Below are positions 9,464-19,445 of a DNA stretch of 64,000 bases, in pieces. Source of the DNA: Gulosibacter sp. 10 (lineage in GTDB: Bacteria > Actinomycetota > Actinomycetes > Actinomycetales > Microbacteriaceae); the NCBI RefSeq assembly GCF_900163695.1, contig NZ_FUIC01000007.1, positions 1-64,000 of the forward strand. The letters run 5' to 3'. The stretch's first letter is position 1. Each line of letters begins with the position of its first letter. A program made the translations under genes and the position numbers. The notes under the pieces are model-generated. The model had not been told where the DNA came from. It saw nothing but the letters and a program-made list of their open reading frames with translations, and ran no database searches.

Positions 9464-9853
9464 TCATTCATTTATTTTTCCTGAGCCCTCGCCCCCGATC
9501 GTCTCCGGCCCGAACGCGAAGTAGAGGGGGTAGTGCAGGCTGCAGCGCTCGTTGAAGCGGGCCCCGCAGCCGGGGCACGCGGAGACCGCCATGTACTCGA
9601 GCACCGGCAGCTCCCGCCGGCATCGGCCGCACAGCACCGCGGGCTCGAGCGCCTCCCGCTCGGGCCACTGCCGCGCCGGATGACCGGCGGCCTCCTCGTG
9701 GCAGCGGTGGCACGGGTAGTACTCGTCGCAGCACTTGAACTTGATCGCGATGACATCGGTGGGCCCGTGGTAGTGGACGCACCGGGTCTCGTCGTCGATC
9801 GTCGGCCCCAGGACGCGGGGCGGCCTCCGTGCTCGCTCGTTCATCGCCCCCAT
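9464..9853 (-). CDS. CHY zinc finger protein
   Basis: 129 residues. The core reads CVHYHG, then KFKCCDEYYPCHRCHEE, then CGRCRREL and CPGCGARFNERCSLHY. This array of Cys/His ligands is the CHY zinc finger seen in eukaryotic Pirh2/RCHY1 and in small bacterial stand-alone proteins, where the role is unknown (metal handling or redox is a guess). Two in-frame ATGs (9853, 9844) are possible starts. The last codons run into an AT-rich stretch unlike the surrounding DNA. It is transcribed toward the aldehyde dehydrogenase, with 140 bases between them. Confidence 0.85.
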   Translation of the reverse strand: MGAMNERARRPPRVLGPTIDDETRCVHYHGPTDVIAIKFKCCDEYYPCHRCHEEAAGHPARQWPEREALEPAVLCGRCRRELPVLEYMAVSACPGCGARFNERCSLHYPLYFAFGPETIGGEGSGKINE

Positions 9854-10029
9854 TGTGCCCGCGCGGGTTCCGCTTCATCTCGGAGGCCTCCAAAACGCGA
9901 GGCCTGCCACGCGAGGGTTCGCCCAATTGTCAGCACAACGGCGGCGCTCTGGAACACTGGTGTGGTTGGCCGCGGCCGGAATCGCTCGTCCGCCGCGGCC
10001 CGTCGTCCGTACACATGCAAGGAGCCTCG

Positions 10030-10881
10030 ATGCCCAACCCCACCGCACCGCACAAGCCGAACGTCCCGGCCGAGATCTCGCGCTCGTGGCTGCTGCTCTC
10101 GGCGCGCGCCGAGGACCGATTCGACTCGGCGCTCGCCTCGAGGGCGGATCAGCTCATCCTCGACAACGAGGACGGCGTGGACCCCGCCCACAAGGACGAG
10201 GCCCGGCAGAGCATCCTCGACTGGTTCTCCGGCGGCGGCCGCGGGTGGGTGCGCATCAACGTGCACGGCACCTCGTTCTGGGAGGAGGACATCGACGCGC
10301 TCAAGGGGAACCCCCAGCTGCGCGGCGTGATGCTGCCCAAGGCCGAGACCCCCGAGCAGGTCGCGGAGACCTACGAGCGGTTCGGCGGCGACACCCCCGT
10401 CATCGCGCTGATCGAGACGGCCCTCGGCATCGAGAACGCCGTGGCCACCGCGCAGGCGCCGGGCGTCTTCCGCCTGGGCTTCGGCAGCGGCGACTACCGC
10501 CGCGACACCGGCACCGCGGCGGACGACCTGGCGATGGCCTACCCCCGCTCCCGCCTCGTCATCGCGAGCACGATCGCCGGGCTCACCGGACCGATCGACG
10601 GGCCGACCGTGAGCAAGAGCCATCCTGTGCTCCGCAGCCAGTCCGAGACCGCGGTGAGCCTCGGCCTCACGGGCAAGCTCTGCCTCGACGTCGAGCAGCT
10701 GCCCGTGATCAACGAGTGCTTCAGCCCGCCCGCCTCGGACGTCGGCTGGGCCCGCGACTTCCTCGACGACTTCAACGCCCGGGGTCGCGTGATCCGCGAC
10801 GGCAGCGATCTGCCCCGCCTGCATCGCGCCGAGCGGATCGACTCGCTCGCGCGGGCGTTCGGCGTCGGACCCATCGCTTAG
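10030..10881 (+). CDS. HpcH/HpaI aldolase/citrate lyase family protein (CitE-like)
   Basis: 283 residues. SWLLLSARAEDRFDSAL and ADQLILDNEDGVDP match the start of CitE-like CoA-ester lyases, with the acidic metal ligand in LDNEDGV (usually DLED). RVMLP/KAET and ALIETALGIENA carry the Lys and Glu of the TIM-barrel active site, and GFGSGDYRRDTG holds the later acidic residue. Family members cleave or form citramalyl-, malyl- or citryl-CoA or act on related C-C bonds. No other citrate lyase subunit is nearby, so a stand-alone malyl/citramalyl-CoA lyase or thioesterase role is likely. AAGGAG at 10019-10024 selects ATG 10030. Confidence 0.82.
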   Translation: MPNPTAPHKPNVPAEISRSWLLLSARAEDRFDSALASRADQLILDNEDGVDPAHKDEARQSILDWFSGGGRGWVRINVHGTSFWEEDIDALKGNPQLRGVMLPKAETPEQVAETYERFGGDTPVIALIETALGIENAVATAQAPGVFRLGFGSGDYRRDTGTAADDLAMAYPRSRLVIASTIAGLTGPIDGPTVSKSHPVLRSQSETAVSLGLTGKLCLDVEQLPVINECFSPPASDVGWARDFLDDFNARGRVIRDGSDLPRLHRAERIDSLARAFGVGPIA

Positions 10882-10951
10882 GGCCGAGCCCGTGCTTCGC
10901 GAGGCCCCCGACTCGATCCGGCTGGAGCCGGATCCTGCTCGGGGCGCCTCG

Positions 10952-11560
10952 ATGAACGGCGTCGTCCGCATCGCCGGCATCGTCGCGGCCGTGATCTCGA
11001 TCTGGGGGCTGCTCTGGTTCACCGGCACGATCGTCTTCGCGGATCGGTTCGCGGCGTTCCTCGGCGAGGACGCCGACCGCGGCGGCGTGATCCTCATCGG
11101 GATCGTGGGCATCGTCGCGTGCCTGCTCGCCGGCGCCTTCGCCATCCTCTGCCGCAGGAGCCTTCGCGCCTCGCGGCGGATCGCCGCGCAGCCGCTGCTC
11201 ATGGAGGTGCGCCACGACGGCGTGCGCACCGCGGACCGGAGCCTCGCGCTCGCCGAGCTGCGCGCGATCCGCGTTCGCTGGCACGGACCCCGGTCCGCGC
11301 CCGTCATGAGCGCGGGCGATCATCTGGGACGGGCCGCGGTCGACGCGTACGAGGGGCGCACCGGCGCCGGCAGCACCAGGACGCTGCACTTCGACCTGCG
11401 CGACGGCGGGGTCGAATCGGTGTTCGTGGCGAACTACGCCGACGACCGGGAGTTCGGCCGCATCGTCTGGGCCCTCGAGCGGACCTTCCCGCCGCAGGGC
11501 GTCCCGGTCTCGGTCGAGGGTCAGGCGCGCTTCGACGGCCGGGCGCGCTTCGACGGATAG
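10952..11560 (+). CDS. two-pass membrane protein of unknown function
   Basis: 202 residues starting at ATG 10952. Two hydrophobic segments (IVAAVISIWGLLWFTGTIVF and ILIGIVGIVACLLAGAFAIL) flank a short acidic loop. A cytoplasmic domain of about 120 residues follows, beginning with basic RRSLRASRR. It alternates beta strands (VRHDGVRTA, TLHFDLRDGG, ESVFVANY) in a PH-like pattern; I infer this fold only from strand spacing. The first ATG, 60 bases upstream, would add a charged leader without a better ribosome site. Tandem with the preceding lyase gene and 9 bases before the ABM gene, so possibly one transcript. Confidence 0.6.
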   Translation: MNGVVRIAGIVAAVISIWGLLWFTGTIVFADRFAAFLGEDADRGGVILIGIVGIVACLLAGAFAILCRRSLRASRRIAAQPLLMEVRHDGVRTADRSLALAELRAIRVRWHGPRSAPVMSAGDHLGRAAVDAYEGRTGAGSTRTLHFDLRDGGVESVFVANYADDREFGRIVWALERTFPPQGVPVSVEGQARFDGRARFDG

Positions 11561-11569
11561 GATGCGCGC

Positions 11570-11899
11570 ATGTATTTCATCGTCGTCAAGTACCGGGTGA
11601 AGCCCGAGTTCGCCGAGTCCTTCATCGAGCGCACCGCCGAGTTCACCGCCGCCACCCGGGCCGAGCCGGGCAACCTGTGGTTCGACTGGTCGCGGAGCGT
11701 GGAGGATCCGGAGGAGTTCGTGCTCGTCGAGGCGTTCGCGGATGACGACGCCGCGGCCGCGCACGTCGGGTCCGAGCATTTCGCCAGGGGGCTCGACACG
11801 ATCCGGCCGCTGATCGTCAGCACGCCCAGGATCGTCTCGCGCAAGGTCGAGGGCTCGGGCTGGGATGCGATGGGCGAGCTGCGGATCGACGAGGACTGA
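11570..11899 (+). CDS. antibiotic biosynthesis monooxygenase (ABM) domain protein, YgiN-like
   Basis: 109 residues, a single dimeric alpha-beta-barrel domain. YFIVVKYRVKPE, EPGNLWFDWSRS and FVLVEAFADDDAAAAH are the strand-strand-helix hallmarks of ABM/quinol monooxygenase proteins. Relatives oxidise quinols or aromatic substrates without cofactors, or simply bind small ligands. It starts 9 bases after the membrane-protein gene and is likely co-transcribed. The specific substrate is unknown. Confidence 0.85.
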   Translation: MYFIVVKYRVKPEFAESFIERTAEFTAATRAEPGNLWFDWSRSVEDPEEFVLVEAFADDDAAAAHVGSEHFARGLDTIRPLIVSTPRIVSRKVEGSGWDAMGELRIDED

Positions 11900-11970
11900 G
11901 CCTCAGGGGCGGCTCCAAGCCGGATGCGCGACCCTATCGGGATCCCCGCCGATCATTCGAGGAGCACATC

Positions 11971-12393
11971 ATGGCCGCGCAACTCGCCCCCTACATCGCC
12001 CTGCCCGGCACCGCCGCCGAGGCCTTCCGCCACTGGCACGAGGTCCTCGGCGGCGAGGTCGCCATCATGACCTACGGCGACGCCCCGCTCGAGGGGATGC
12101 CGTTCGAGCCCGACCCGGATCTGGTGGCCCACGCGACGCTCGAGACGCCGGGCGGCACCATCGCCGGCGGCGACGCCATGGGCGACGACCGCGAGTACCC
12201 GATCCGCGATACCGCCTACTCGCTGCTCTACACCGTCGACACGGAGGCGGAGGCACGCGAGCTCTTCCAGCGCTTCCTCGACGGCGGGGGCTCCCAGAAC
12301 ATGCCGCTCGAACGGGCGCCCTGGGGCGACTGGTACGGCCAGGTCTTCGACCGGTTCGGCGTCATGTGGGCGATCAACGCCCCCGGCGCCTGA
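11971..12393 (+). CDS. VOC family protein (PhnB/glyoxalase-like)
   Basis: 140 residues. APYIALPGTAAEAFRHWHEVLGG is the first beta-alpha-beta unit of PhnB-like vicinal-oxygen-chelate proteins. A second half (YSLLYTVDTEAEARELFQRF) and the terminal WGDWYGQVFDRFGVMWAIN complete the family pattern. Known members include 3-demethylubiquinone-9 3-methyltransferase-like and PhnB proteins, mostly without assigned chemistry. A GAGGAGC ribosome site lies at 11959-11965. The gene is followed by a perfect hairpin terminator. Confidence 0.87.
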   Translation: MAAQLAPYIALPGTAAEAFRHWHEVLGGEVAIMTYGDAPLEGMPFEPDPDLVAHATLETPGGTIAGGDAMGDDREYPIRDTAYSLLYTVDTEAEARELFQRFLDGGGSQNMPLERAPWGDWYGQVFDRFGVMWAINAPGA

Positions 12394-12428
12394 CCGCGAC
12401 GCGAGGACGACGGAGCCGCGGACCGCGA

Positions 12429-12458
12429 AGGGCCCGCTCGGTACGCCGAGCGGGCCCT
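12429..12458. terminator. bidirectional terminator between convergent genes
   Basis: Perfect 13-bp arms (12429-12441 and 12446-12458) around a TACG tetraloop, halfway between a forward gene ending at 12393 and a reverse gene ending at 12494. Confidence 0.8.
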
Positions 12459-12493
12459 CGCCTCGTCGCGGCCGACGGGCCGCCGGTCGACCG

Positions 12494-13210
12494 CTAGTAG
12501 ACCGTGTCGCAGGTCATGCGGATCTCGAACTCGAGCGGGTTGCTGTACTCGTAATCGCTCATGTCGAAGGCGGTTCCCGAGGCCTGGAACGTGCCGTTGT
12601 CGAAGGTCATCGTGACGTCGCCCTCGCCCGAGGTCGAGCTCCAGAACAGGTAGGGCTCGCTGCCGGAGACATCGCCCGTGGAGAGCATGAGCGAGTCGGG
12701 CTCGCCCTGCTCGTCGGTGGACGCCATCAGCGTGGGGCCGGTCTCCTCGGCGTCGTAGGCGATGTCGCCGTCGCTCGCGATGATGTACGCGTCGGTGCTG
12801 CCCGAGCTGCACATGGACTCCCAGTTCACGTCCGAGAGGTCGATGTCGCCGTAGACGACCACATCTCCGGAGCCGCCGCCCGAGCCACCGGAACCGCCGG
12901 AGCCCGAGCCGCCCGAACCCGCATCGCCGTTCGCGCCGGACCCGTCCGCCCCCGCGTTCGAGCTCTCCTCGCCGCCCGCCTGCGCGTCGCCGTTCTGCTC
13001 GGCGGCGCCCGGGAACGGGAAGGGCAGCCCGCCGCCGTCCCCGCCCGAGCCGGTCTCCCCCGCGCCGCCGTCCTGGGTGGCGGCCGGCTCCCGATCGCGG
13101 CTCTCGCTCTCGGAGTCGCCGTCGCCGCTGCAGGCGGTGAGGCCGATCAGCGAGAGGGGCAGGATCGCGGACAGTGCAAGAGTCTTGCGGAGCGGGCGCA
13201 GGGTACGCAT
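12494..13210 (-). CDS. LpqH-like (19-kDa antigen family) lipoprotein
   Basis: 238 residues with an N-terminal signal ending in the lipobox LTAC (IGLTACSGDG), so it should be lipidated and held on the outer face of the membrane. A Ser/Gly/Ala/Asp-rich linker of about 80 residues follows, with GSGGSGSGG repeats. The C-terminal ~120 residues pattern like mycobacterial LpqH: VVVYGDIDLSDVNWESMC, a Gly-rich hairpin region, NGTFQASGTAFDM and FEIRMTC at the end, with two Cys that pair in LpqH. The exact role is unknown; LpqH relatives are surface antigens. It is the first of two neighbouring lipoproteins of this kind. Confidence 0.8.
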   Translation of the reverse strand: MRTLRPLRKTLALSAILPLSLIGLTACSGDGDSESESRDREPAATQDGGAGETGSGGDGGGLPFPFPGAAEQNGDAQAGGEESSNAGADGSGANGDAGSGGSGSGGSGGSGGGSGDVVVYGDIDLSDVNWESMCSSGSTDAYIIASDGDIAYDAEETGPTLMASTDEQGEPDSLMLSTGDVSGSEPYLFWSSTSGEGDVTMTFDNGTFQASGTAFDMSDYEYSNPLEFEIRMTCDTVY

Positions 13211-13331
13211 GATACGGCTCGATTCAGTTCACGGGCGGTCAAGGCTGACCTCAATGGTACCGAGTCGCCTCGCCTGGCAGCACCGTCGAGCAGCGTACCT
13301 GCGCATGCTTCCTGAGGCTGATTCGGCGCGG

Positions 13332-13937
13332 TCAGCCGGCGCAGCGGAACTCCACCGAATAGACGGTGTCGGCCTCCTCCGCGACGTCGGCGCCGTCGTA
13401 GCTGACGCCTCGGCCCGTCGAGCTCACGACGAGGCCGTCGAGGATGATCGATCCGTTCCCGTGCTTGCTGCCCGGATTCACGTTGAGCCCCGAACGGTCC
13501 CGGGAGCTCTCCCCCGGCGCCGTCTCGGTGTAGGAGAAGGACGCGAGCGAGTCCGTTCCCGCGCCGACCAGGACGATGACGTGGTCGACGCCCTCCTCGT
13601 CCTCGGCGGAGGCGATGACGGTGGGGCTCGTGTCGAGTCCGCTGCAGCTGATCCGCCAGTCGAGGCTCGTGAGATCCTCCTCGCCGATGCGGACCTCCTG
13701 CGCCGTGGCGACATCGGGCTGGACGCCGGCGTCGCCGCCGTCCGAGGCATCGCCGCCCTCGGTCTGGCCGGGGAGCAGGCCGTCCGTGCCGGGGGTCTCC
13801 CCGGCGGTGGTCTCCGGGCCGCTCGTGGGCGCGTCGGTCGACAGCGGAATGGGTTCGCCGGAGCAGCCCGAAAGCGCGACCGTCGCGAGTGCGAGCAGCC
13901 CCAGCCCCCACAGTCCTATCCGCACGCGTCGTGCCAC
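13332..13937 (-). CDS. LpqH-like lipoprotein, paralogue of the neighbouring gene
   Basis: 201 residues starting at GTG 13937 after GGAAGGGAA. The signal peptide ends in the lipobox LSGC (VALSGCSGEP). A Thr/Gly/Asp-rich spacer leads to a beta-rich domain with VRIGEEDLTSLDWRISCSG near its start and YSVEFRCAG at its end. This repeats the spacing and Cys pair of the lipoprotein encoded at 12494-13210. Sequence identity between the two is low, so the duplication is old or the similarity is of fold only. It is predicted to be surface-exposed and lipid-anchored. Confidence 0.75.
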   Translation of the reverse strand: MARRVRIGLWGLGLLALATVALSGCSGEPIPLSTDAPTSGPETTAGETPGTDGLLPGQTEGGDASDGGDAGVQPDVATAQEVRIGEEDLTSLDWRISCSGLDTSPTVIASAEDEEGVDHVIVLVGAGTDSLASFSYTETAPGESSRDRSGLNVNPGSKHGNGSIILDGLVVSSTGRGVSYDGADVAEEADTVYSVEFRCAG

Positions 13938-14040
13938 GTCTTCCCTTCCGCACCGCGGCAGTCGCTACGGCGTCTCACGACCGCCTAGCCTACCGGGCGC
14001 TCCCGTGGCCGAGGATCACGATTTCGACGCGATCGGCGGC

Positions 14041-15336
<1,296 letters not shown>

Positions 15337-15450
15337 GGGTTCTCCTCCTTACACGGGTGCTGCCCACACTACAGCGGGCATCCGACACCGCGTTCAAGGC
15401 GCACGTATTATGACGAGTTCGGCATCGCCTCCGGTTCGCCTCGACGCGCA

Positions 15451-18168
15451 TCAGACGTAGGCGCTCGGGTCGAGTCCGAGCCTTCGCCGCATGAACAGGG
15501 CGCCGGCCCAGTTCAACCCGGCGACGCCGAGCAGCGCCGAGCCGCCGCTGATGAGCATGGCCGGCGTGATCTCGAAGCTGAACTCCGTATCGGCCGCGAG
15601 CCCCGCGGCCTCCTCGAGCAGCGCCTCCCCCTGGGCGGCGAGCGCGTCGCCGCCGTTCGCCGCCTCGGGCGCGTCGCCGGGGGCCGCGTTCGCGTTCAAC
15701 GGGTTCTGCTGCGGCGACTGCTGCTGGTTCAGCGTGGGCGTCCCCTGGCCGTCGTAGCCGCCCGCGGTCGGCGCGAACGAGTCCGCGAACGATACCGTCA
15801 TCGGCAGCGCGGGCTTGTACGGATCGCGTGCGCCGCCGGAGGTGAACCAGTACGAGAACTGCCCGGTCTCGTTCTGGAAGTCGACGAAGTCGCTCGGGAA
15901 CGATCCCCAGTGGTCCTGATTCTCCGCGCTGCGCGGCGCCTGCCCCGTCGCGGTCTCGCCGCCGCCGCCGGGCACGCCCTGGCTCTCGCCGGTGCCGGTG
16001 TACTCCACCCCGAGGTAGTCCGGCGTATGGACGAATCCGCCGTTCGAGTCGATCGACGCGAGGTCGACCCCCGAGAGATCGGCGAGTGTGATCGTACGGG
16101 CGTCGAGCGGCTCCCACACGGAGGCGTCGTGCATCGACGCCCCGTAGCCCGAACCGGTGGCGGTGAGCTTGCCGTTGCCGTTGGCGTCGAGTTCGAGGAC
16201 GAGATCCGAGGCCGACCAGTAGGTGAGGCCGCCGTAGAAGACGACCGAGAAGCCGCCCTCCCACTCGACCCTGACCCCGCTCGAGTCGTTCTTCACGACC
16301 TCGCCCTCGGTCAGCCGCACCTGCGACTCGGTGTACGAGTCCTTGCCGGTCACGCTGACCGTCGAGCCGTTCCGGTCGAGGCATTTCGTGTCCCACGTGA
16401 TGGGCTGGAACTGGCCGGAGGCATCCGGCTTCACGATCGTCACATTGCCCGAGGCGGCCGAGAAGTCATCGGCCGTCCAGAGCCGGGAGGAACCCGTGTC
16501 GGCGGCGACGCCCGCCGCCAGGAAGTTGCACACGCCGAAGTACGCGCCGCCGGTGGCCTCCATGCTGAGTCCCCAGTAGAGCGTCACGCCGTCGGCGGAG
16601 CCGTCGTCGCCGCCCCCTCCGCCGTTGTTGTTGCCGCCGCCCCCGCCACCGGGCGGCGGGGTGGAGCTCGGCGCGGCCGAGGTGGTGAAGGTCTGCGTGG
16701 AGGTGGCGCCGGTGGTGGTCGCGAGCTTCGGCGTCACCGCGACGGTATAGGCGGTCTCGGGCTGCAGCGTGCCGATCCGCATCTCGGTGCCCGTCACCGA
16801 GTCGGTCTGGACGGGATCGCCCGAGGCGCTGCTGCCCTGGTAGAGGGCGAACTCGTATTCCTCGGGGGTGTTCGGCTCGGCCTTCGGCCAGCTCCACGTC
16901 GCGACCGCCGAGGAGTGGGTCACCCCGTCGACGCTGATCGCGGCCGTCGTATCGCCGAGCGGCTCCACGACGAAGAGCGCCGCTTCGAGCGCTCCCGCGC
17001 TCCCCCCGTCGAGTGCTTGTCCCTGCGCGCAGTCGTCGAGGAAGAACTGGAGCCTATAGGGCTCCGCGCGCCGTTGCAGCCCCGAGACGTCCCAGGTGCC
17101 CGACGCCCCGCCGTTCGCGATGGTCGGCTCGGAGGTCCCCTCCTGCAGCGGCAGGGGCTCCCCCTCCAGGCACGCGGCGACGGTGCCGCCGTCCTCGGTG
17201 AGGCGTCGGAAGTCGATGCCGAGTCCCTCGTCGTACCCTTCGGGCACCTTGTCGTAGGCGGGATCCGCGATCGGCTCGGTCGAGAGCTCGTAGGAGACCT
17301 CGAACGGCTCGGCGGGCTTCTTCGGGTCGGCTGCGCCGCCCGAGGAGTACCAGTAGGCGGCCTGCCCGGTCAGGACGTTGAAGTCGACGAAGGACTGCGG
17401 GAAGGAGCCCCAGGTATCCCCGGACCTGATCTGCGGGTTCGACGGCCCGTCGGGCTCGATGTCGATCTCGACGCCCAGATAGTCGGGCTGCACGACGATC
17501 CCGGACTGCGTCACGTCGACGCCCGAGAACGTGGCGAGGTCGATCTTCGTCTCCGGCAGCTCGACCCACTTGGTCGGATCGAACATGTCGGCGCCGAACC
17601 CGAAGGCGGTGCCGGTCAGCGCGCCCTTGCCGTCCTTCACCTCGAGCTGCACGTCCTTGACGGACCAATAGGTCATGCCCCCGTAGAACACGATCGTGAA
17701 CGTGCCGTCCCAGCCGATCGAGGCGTGATCCGCCTCGGGATCGACCGTGCCGGAGCCGTTGGCGAGATTCACCTGATTGTCGGTCGTCGATCCTGCCGAG
17801 GTGTTCACGGGGCTCCCCGCCGCGTTCTGGCACTTGGTCGACCAGGTGGGCTGCACCTGATCGCCGGAGGAATCGGGCTTCGTGATGGTCACGTTGCCCG
17901 CCTGCGTCTCGTAGAAGCCATCGCCCTCCTGCCACAGCCGGGACGACCCCGCGTCGCCGGCCGGGCCCGCGACGAGGAAGTTGCAGCCGCCGAAGTAGGC
18001 GCCGCCGCCGACCTCGTCGTTGATCGTCCAGGCGAAGTCCACCCCGTCGACGGTCTCCTGGGCGGCCTGCGCCGAGTCGGCGACCACGAGGCCGCCGCCC
18101 ACGAGCAGCAGCGCCGCTCCGATCGTGGCCGTGATCCGGGTGATCCAGGTTCCTGCTCCCGCGGTCAT
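15451..18168 (-). CDS. htaA: two-domain HtaA heme-binding surface protein with fibronectin-like linker
   Basis: 905 residues, last gene of the heme operon. The ATG at 18168 overlaps the preceding stop (ATGA) and follows GGAGGG. Order: signal peptide; HtaA domain 1 (about 40-240: GVDFAWTINDE, GGAYFGGCNF, FYGGMTYWSV, PDYLGVEI); a fibronectin-III-like stretch (about 440-530); a Pro/Gly/Asn linker; HtaA domain 2 (about 560-770: GVTLYWGLS, GGAYFGVCNF, FYGGLTYWS, PDYLGVEY); a C-terminal membrane helix and a basic RRRLGL tail. Each domain has a Cys pair (GGCNF and TKC). Corynebacterial HtaA proteins bind heme or hemoglobin at the surface and pass heme to HmuT. That role is inferred here from domain and context. 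Confidence 0.85.
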   Translation of the reverse strand: MTAGAGTWITRITATIGAALLLVGGGLVVADSAQAAQETVDGVDFAWTINDEVGGGAYFGGCNFLVAGPAGDAGSSRLWQEGDGFYETQAGNVTITKPDSSGDQVQPTWSTKCQNAAGSPVNTSAGSTTDNQVNLANGSGTVDPEADHASIGWDGTFTIVFYGGMTYWSVKDVQLEVKDGKGALTGTAFGFGADMFDPTKWVELPETKIDLATFSGVDVTQSGIVVQPDYLGVEIDIEPDGPSNPQIRSGDTWGSFPQSFVDFNVLTGQAAYWYSSGGAADPKKPAEPFEVSYELSTEPIADPAYDKVPEGYDEGLGIDFRRLTEDGGTVAACLEGEPLPLQEGTSEPTIANGGASGTWDVSGLQRRAEPYRLQFFLDDCAQGQALDGGSAGALEAALFVVEPLGDTTAAISVDGVTHSSAVATWSWPKAEPNTPEEYEFALYQGSSASGDPVQTDSVTGTEMRIGTLQPETAYTVAVTPKLATTTGATSTQTFTTSAAPSSTPPPGGGGGGNNNGGGGGDDGSADGVTLYWGLSMEATGGAYFGVCNFLAAGVAADTGSSRLWTADDFSAASGNVTIVKPDASGQFQPITWDTKCLDRNGSTVSVTGKDSYTESQVRLTEGEVVKNDSSGVRVEWEGGFSVVFYGGLTYWSASDLVLELDANGNGKLTATGSGYGASMHDASVWEPLDARTITLADLSGVDLASIDSNGGFVHTPDYLGVEYTGTGESQGVPGGGGETATGQAPRSAENQDHWGSFPSDFVDFQNETGQFSYWFTSGGARDPYKPALPMTVSFADSFAPTAGGYDGQGTPTLNQQQSPQQNPLNANAAPGDAPEAANGGDALAAQGEALLEEAAGLAADTEFSFEITPAMLISGGSALLGVAGLNWAGALFMRRRLGLDPSAYV

Positions 18169-19445
18169 GATCGCGTCCCTCCGTTCCGGGGTCCCGTCGA
18201 GTTGCCCGTGTTCGCGCCCGCCGCGGTGAGCACCTCGGTGGGCGCATCCCCCTCGGCGTGACGCGGCGCCCCCGTGGCGCCGTCGCCCGGCGCCACGGCC
18301 GGCGGCGCGAAGAGCCGCTCGTCCGAGGACGCCGCGCCGTCCTTGCCGTTCTTGAAGAATCCGAGCCACTGGTCGACGGATTCGACGCCTTCGCTCTTGG
18401 GCGGGCCGCCCTGGTGCCGCATCTCGGCCCGGGCGACCATCGCCGAGTCCTTCTCGGCCGCCCGGGCGGACGCGAGCTCCTGCTTGCGCTCCAGCGCTCT
18501 GGTCTTCCTCCGCTGCTTCTCGCGTTGCCGGACCGCGGCGCGCTCGCGCTGTCCGCGGACCTTCTCGAGCGCCTCCGGGTTCACGCCGAGCAGCAGGCCC
18601 TTCGCCGCGAGATAGCCGCCGAAGCCCGCGGCGAGGATGACGAGCGAGAGGCCGAGCAGCAGGATCGCCGGCAGCAGCACCGGCATCCAGCCCAGCAGGG
18701 TGAGCCCGCTGACGGCCGCCTCGGTGCCGGAGGTGTCCTGCTCCGCCGGAGCCGTCACCTGCTGCTGTCCCTGCGCCGGAGCCGCTTCCTGGCCGCCCTG
18801 CTGCTCGGCGGTGGGGGCCGCCGCCTCATCGGGGCTCTCGGTCTCGGGCGTGGCCGCGGCCCCGCCGCCGGCGCCGCCCGCGAACGTCACCGGCGTGAAG
18901 GTCTCGTTGTTCGGGTTCTTCACGCCGTGGGCGCCGATCGTGATGATGCCGCACGTCACCTCGGTGCAGTCGACCGTGGTCTCGTTGAGCTGCCGGTCGA
19001 AGGTCTGGAACACCGCGCCGGGAATCTTCATGGTGCCCGACCAGGTGCCGTCGGCCGCGACCTCGCCGCCGTTCGCCGCCGAGGCCGTCGAGCTGCCGGG
19101 GAAGGTCACGAACAGCTGGAACCCCGCGGGGTTGCTCTCGTCGTCGTAGACGTACCGGTAATCGGTGCCCGTGGCGCCGCCGTTGCTCGGCTTCCAGGAC
19201 CCGCCGGAGGGGTCGTCCACCCAGCCGAACAGCACGTAGATGCCGCCGAAGCCGCCCTGGACGGATTGGAAGCCGCTGCCCGAGACCGTGATCTCGGACT
19301 GGCCGTTCGGATCCGGCTCCCCGGAGATCGTCACCTGGGCGGCGGCCTGCGCGGGCTGCGCGAGGGCGGGTAGGACCATGAAGGCGAGGGCCAGTGCGGC
19401 GAGGGCTGCTCCGATCGCACGGACTCGGCTGCCGATGCGGGTCAT
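18165..19445 (-). CDS. secreted neocarzinostatin-like Ig-fold protein with membrane anchor and cytoplasmic tail
   Basis: 426 residues between hmuV and htaA, sharing ATGA overlaps with both. A signal peptide (to about residue 35) is followed by about 150 residues resembling the neocarzinostatin-type Ig fold: ITVSGSGFQ near the start and VDCTEVTCGIITIGAHG with a Cys pair near the end. An Ala/Gln/Glu-rich wall linker leads to a membrane segment (LLPAILLLGLSLVILAAGF). An unusual cytoplasmic tail of about 130 residues follows, rich in Arg/Lys/Glu and helical (RERAAVRQREKQRRK). Operon position implies a job in heme transfer or docking; the domain assignment is from pattern only. Confidence 0.68.
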   Translation of the reverse strand: MTRIGSRVRAIGAALAALALAFMVLPALAQPAQAAAQVTISGEPDPNGQSEITVSGSGFQSVQGGFGGIYVLFGWVDDPSGGSWKPSNGGATGTDYRYVYDDESNPAGFQLFVTFPGSSTASAANGGEVAADGTWSGTMKIPGAVFQTFDRQLNETTVDCTEVTCGIITIGAHGVKNPNNETFTPVTFAGGAGGGAAATPETESPDEAAAPTAEQQGGQEAAPAQGQQQVTAPAEQDTSGTEAAVSGLTLLGWMPVLLPAILLLGLSLVILAAGFGGYLAAKGLLLGVNPEALEKVRGQRERAAVRQREKQRRKTRALERKQELASARAAEKDSAMVARAEMRHQGGPPKSEGVESVDQWLGFFKNGKDGAASSDERLFAPPAVAPGDGATGAPRHAEGDAPTEVLTAAGANTGNSTGPRNGGTRS

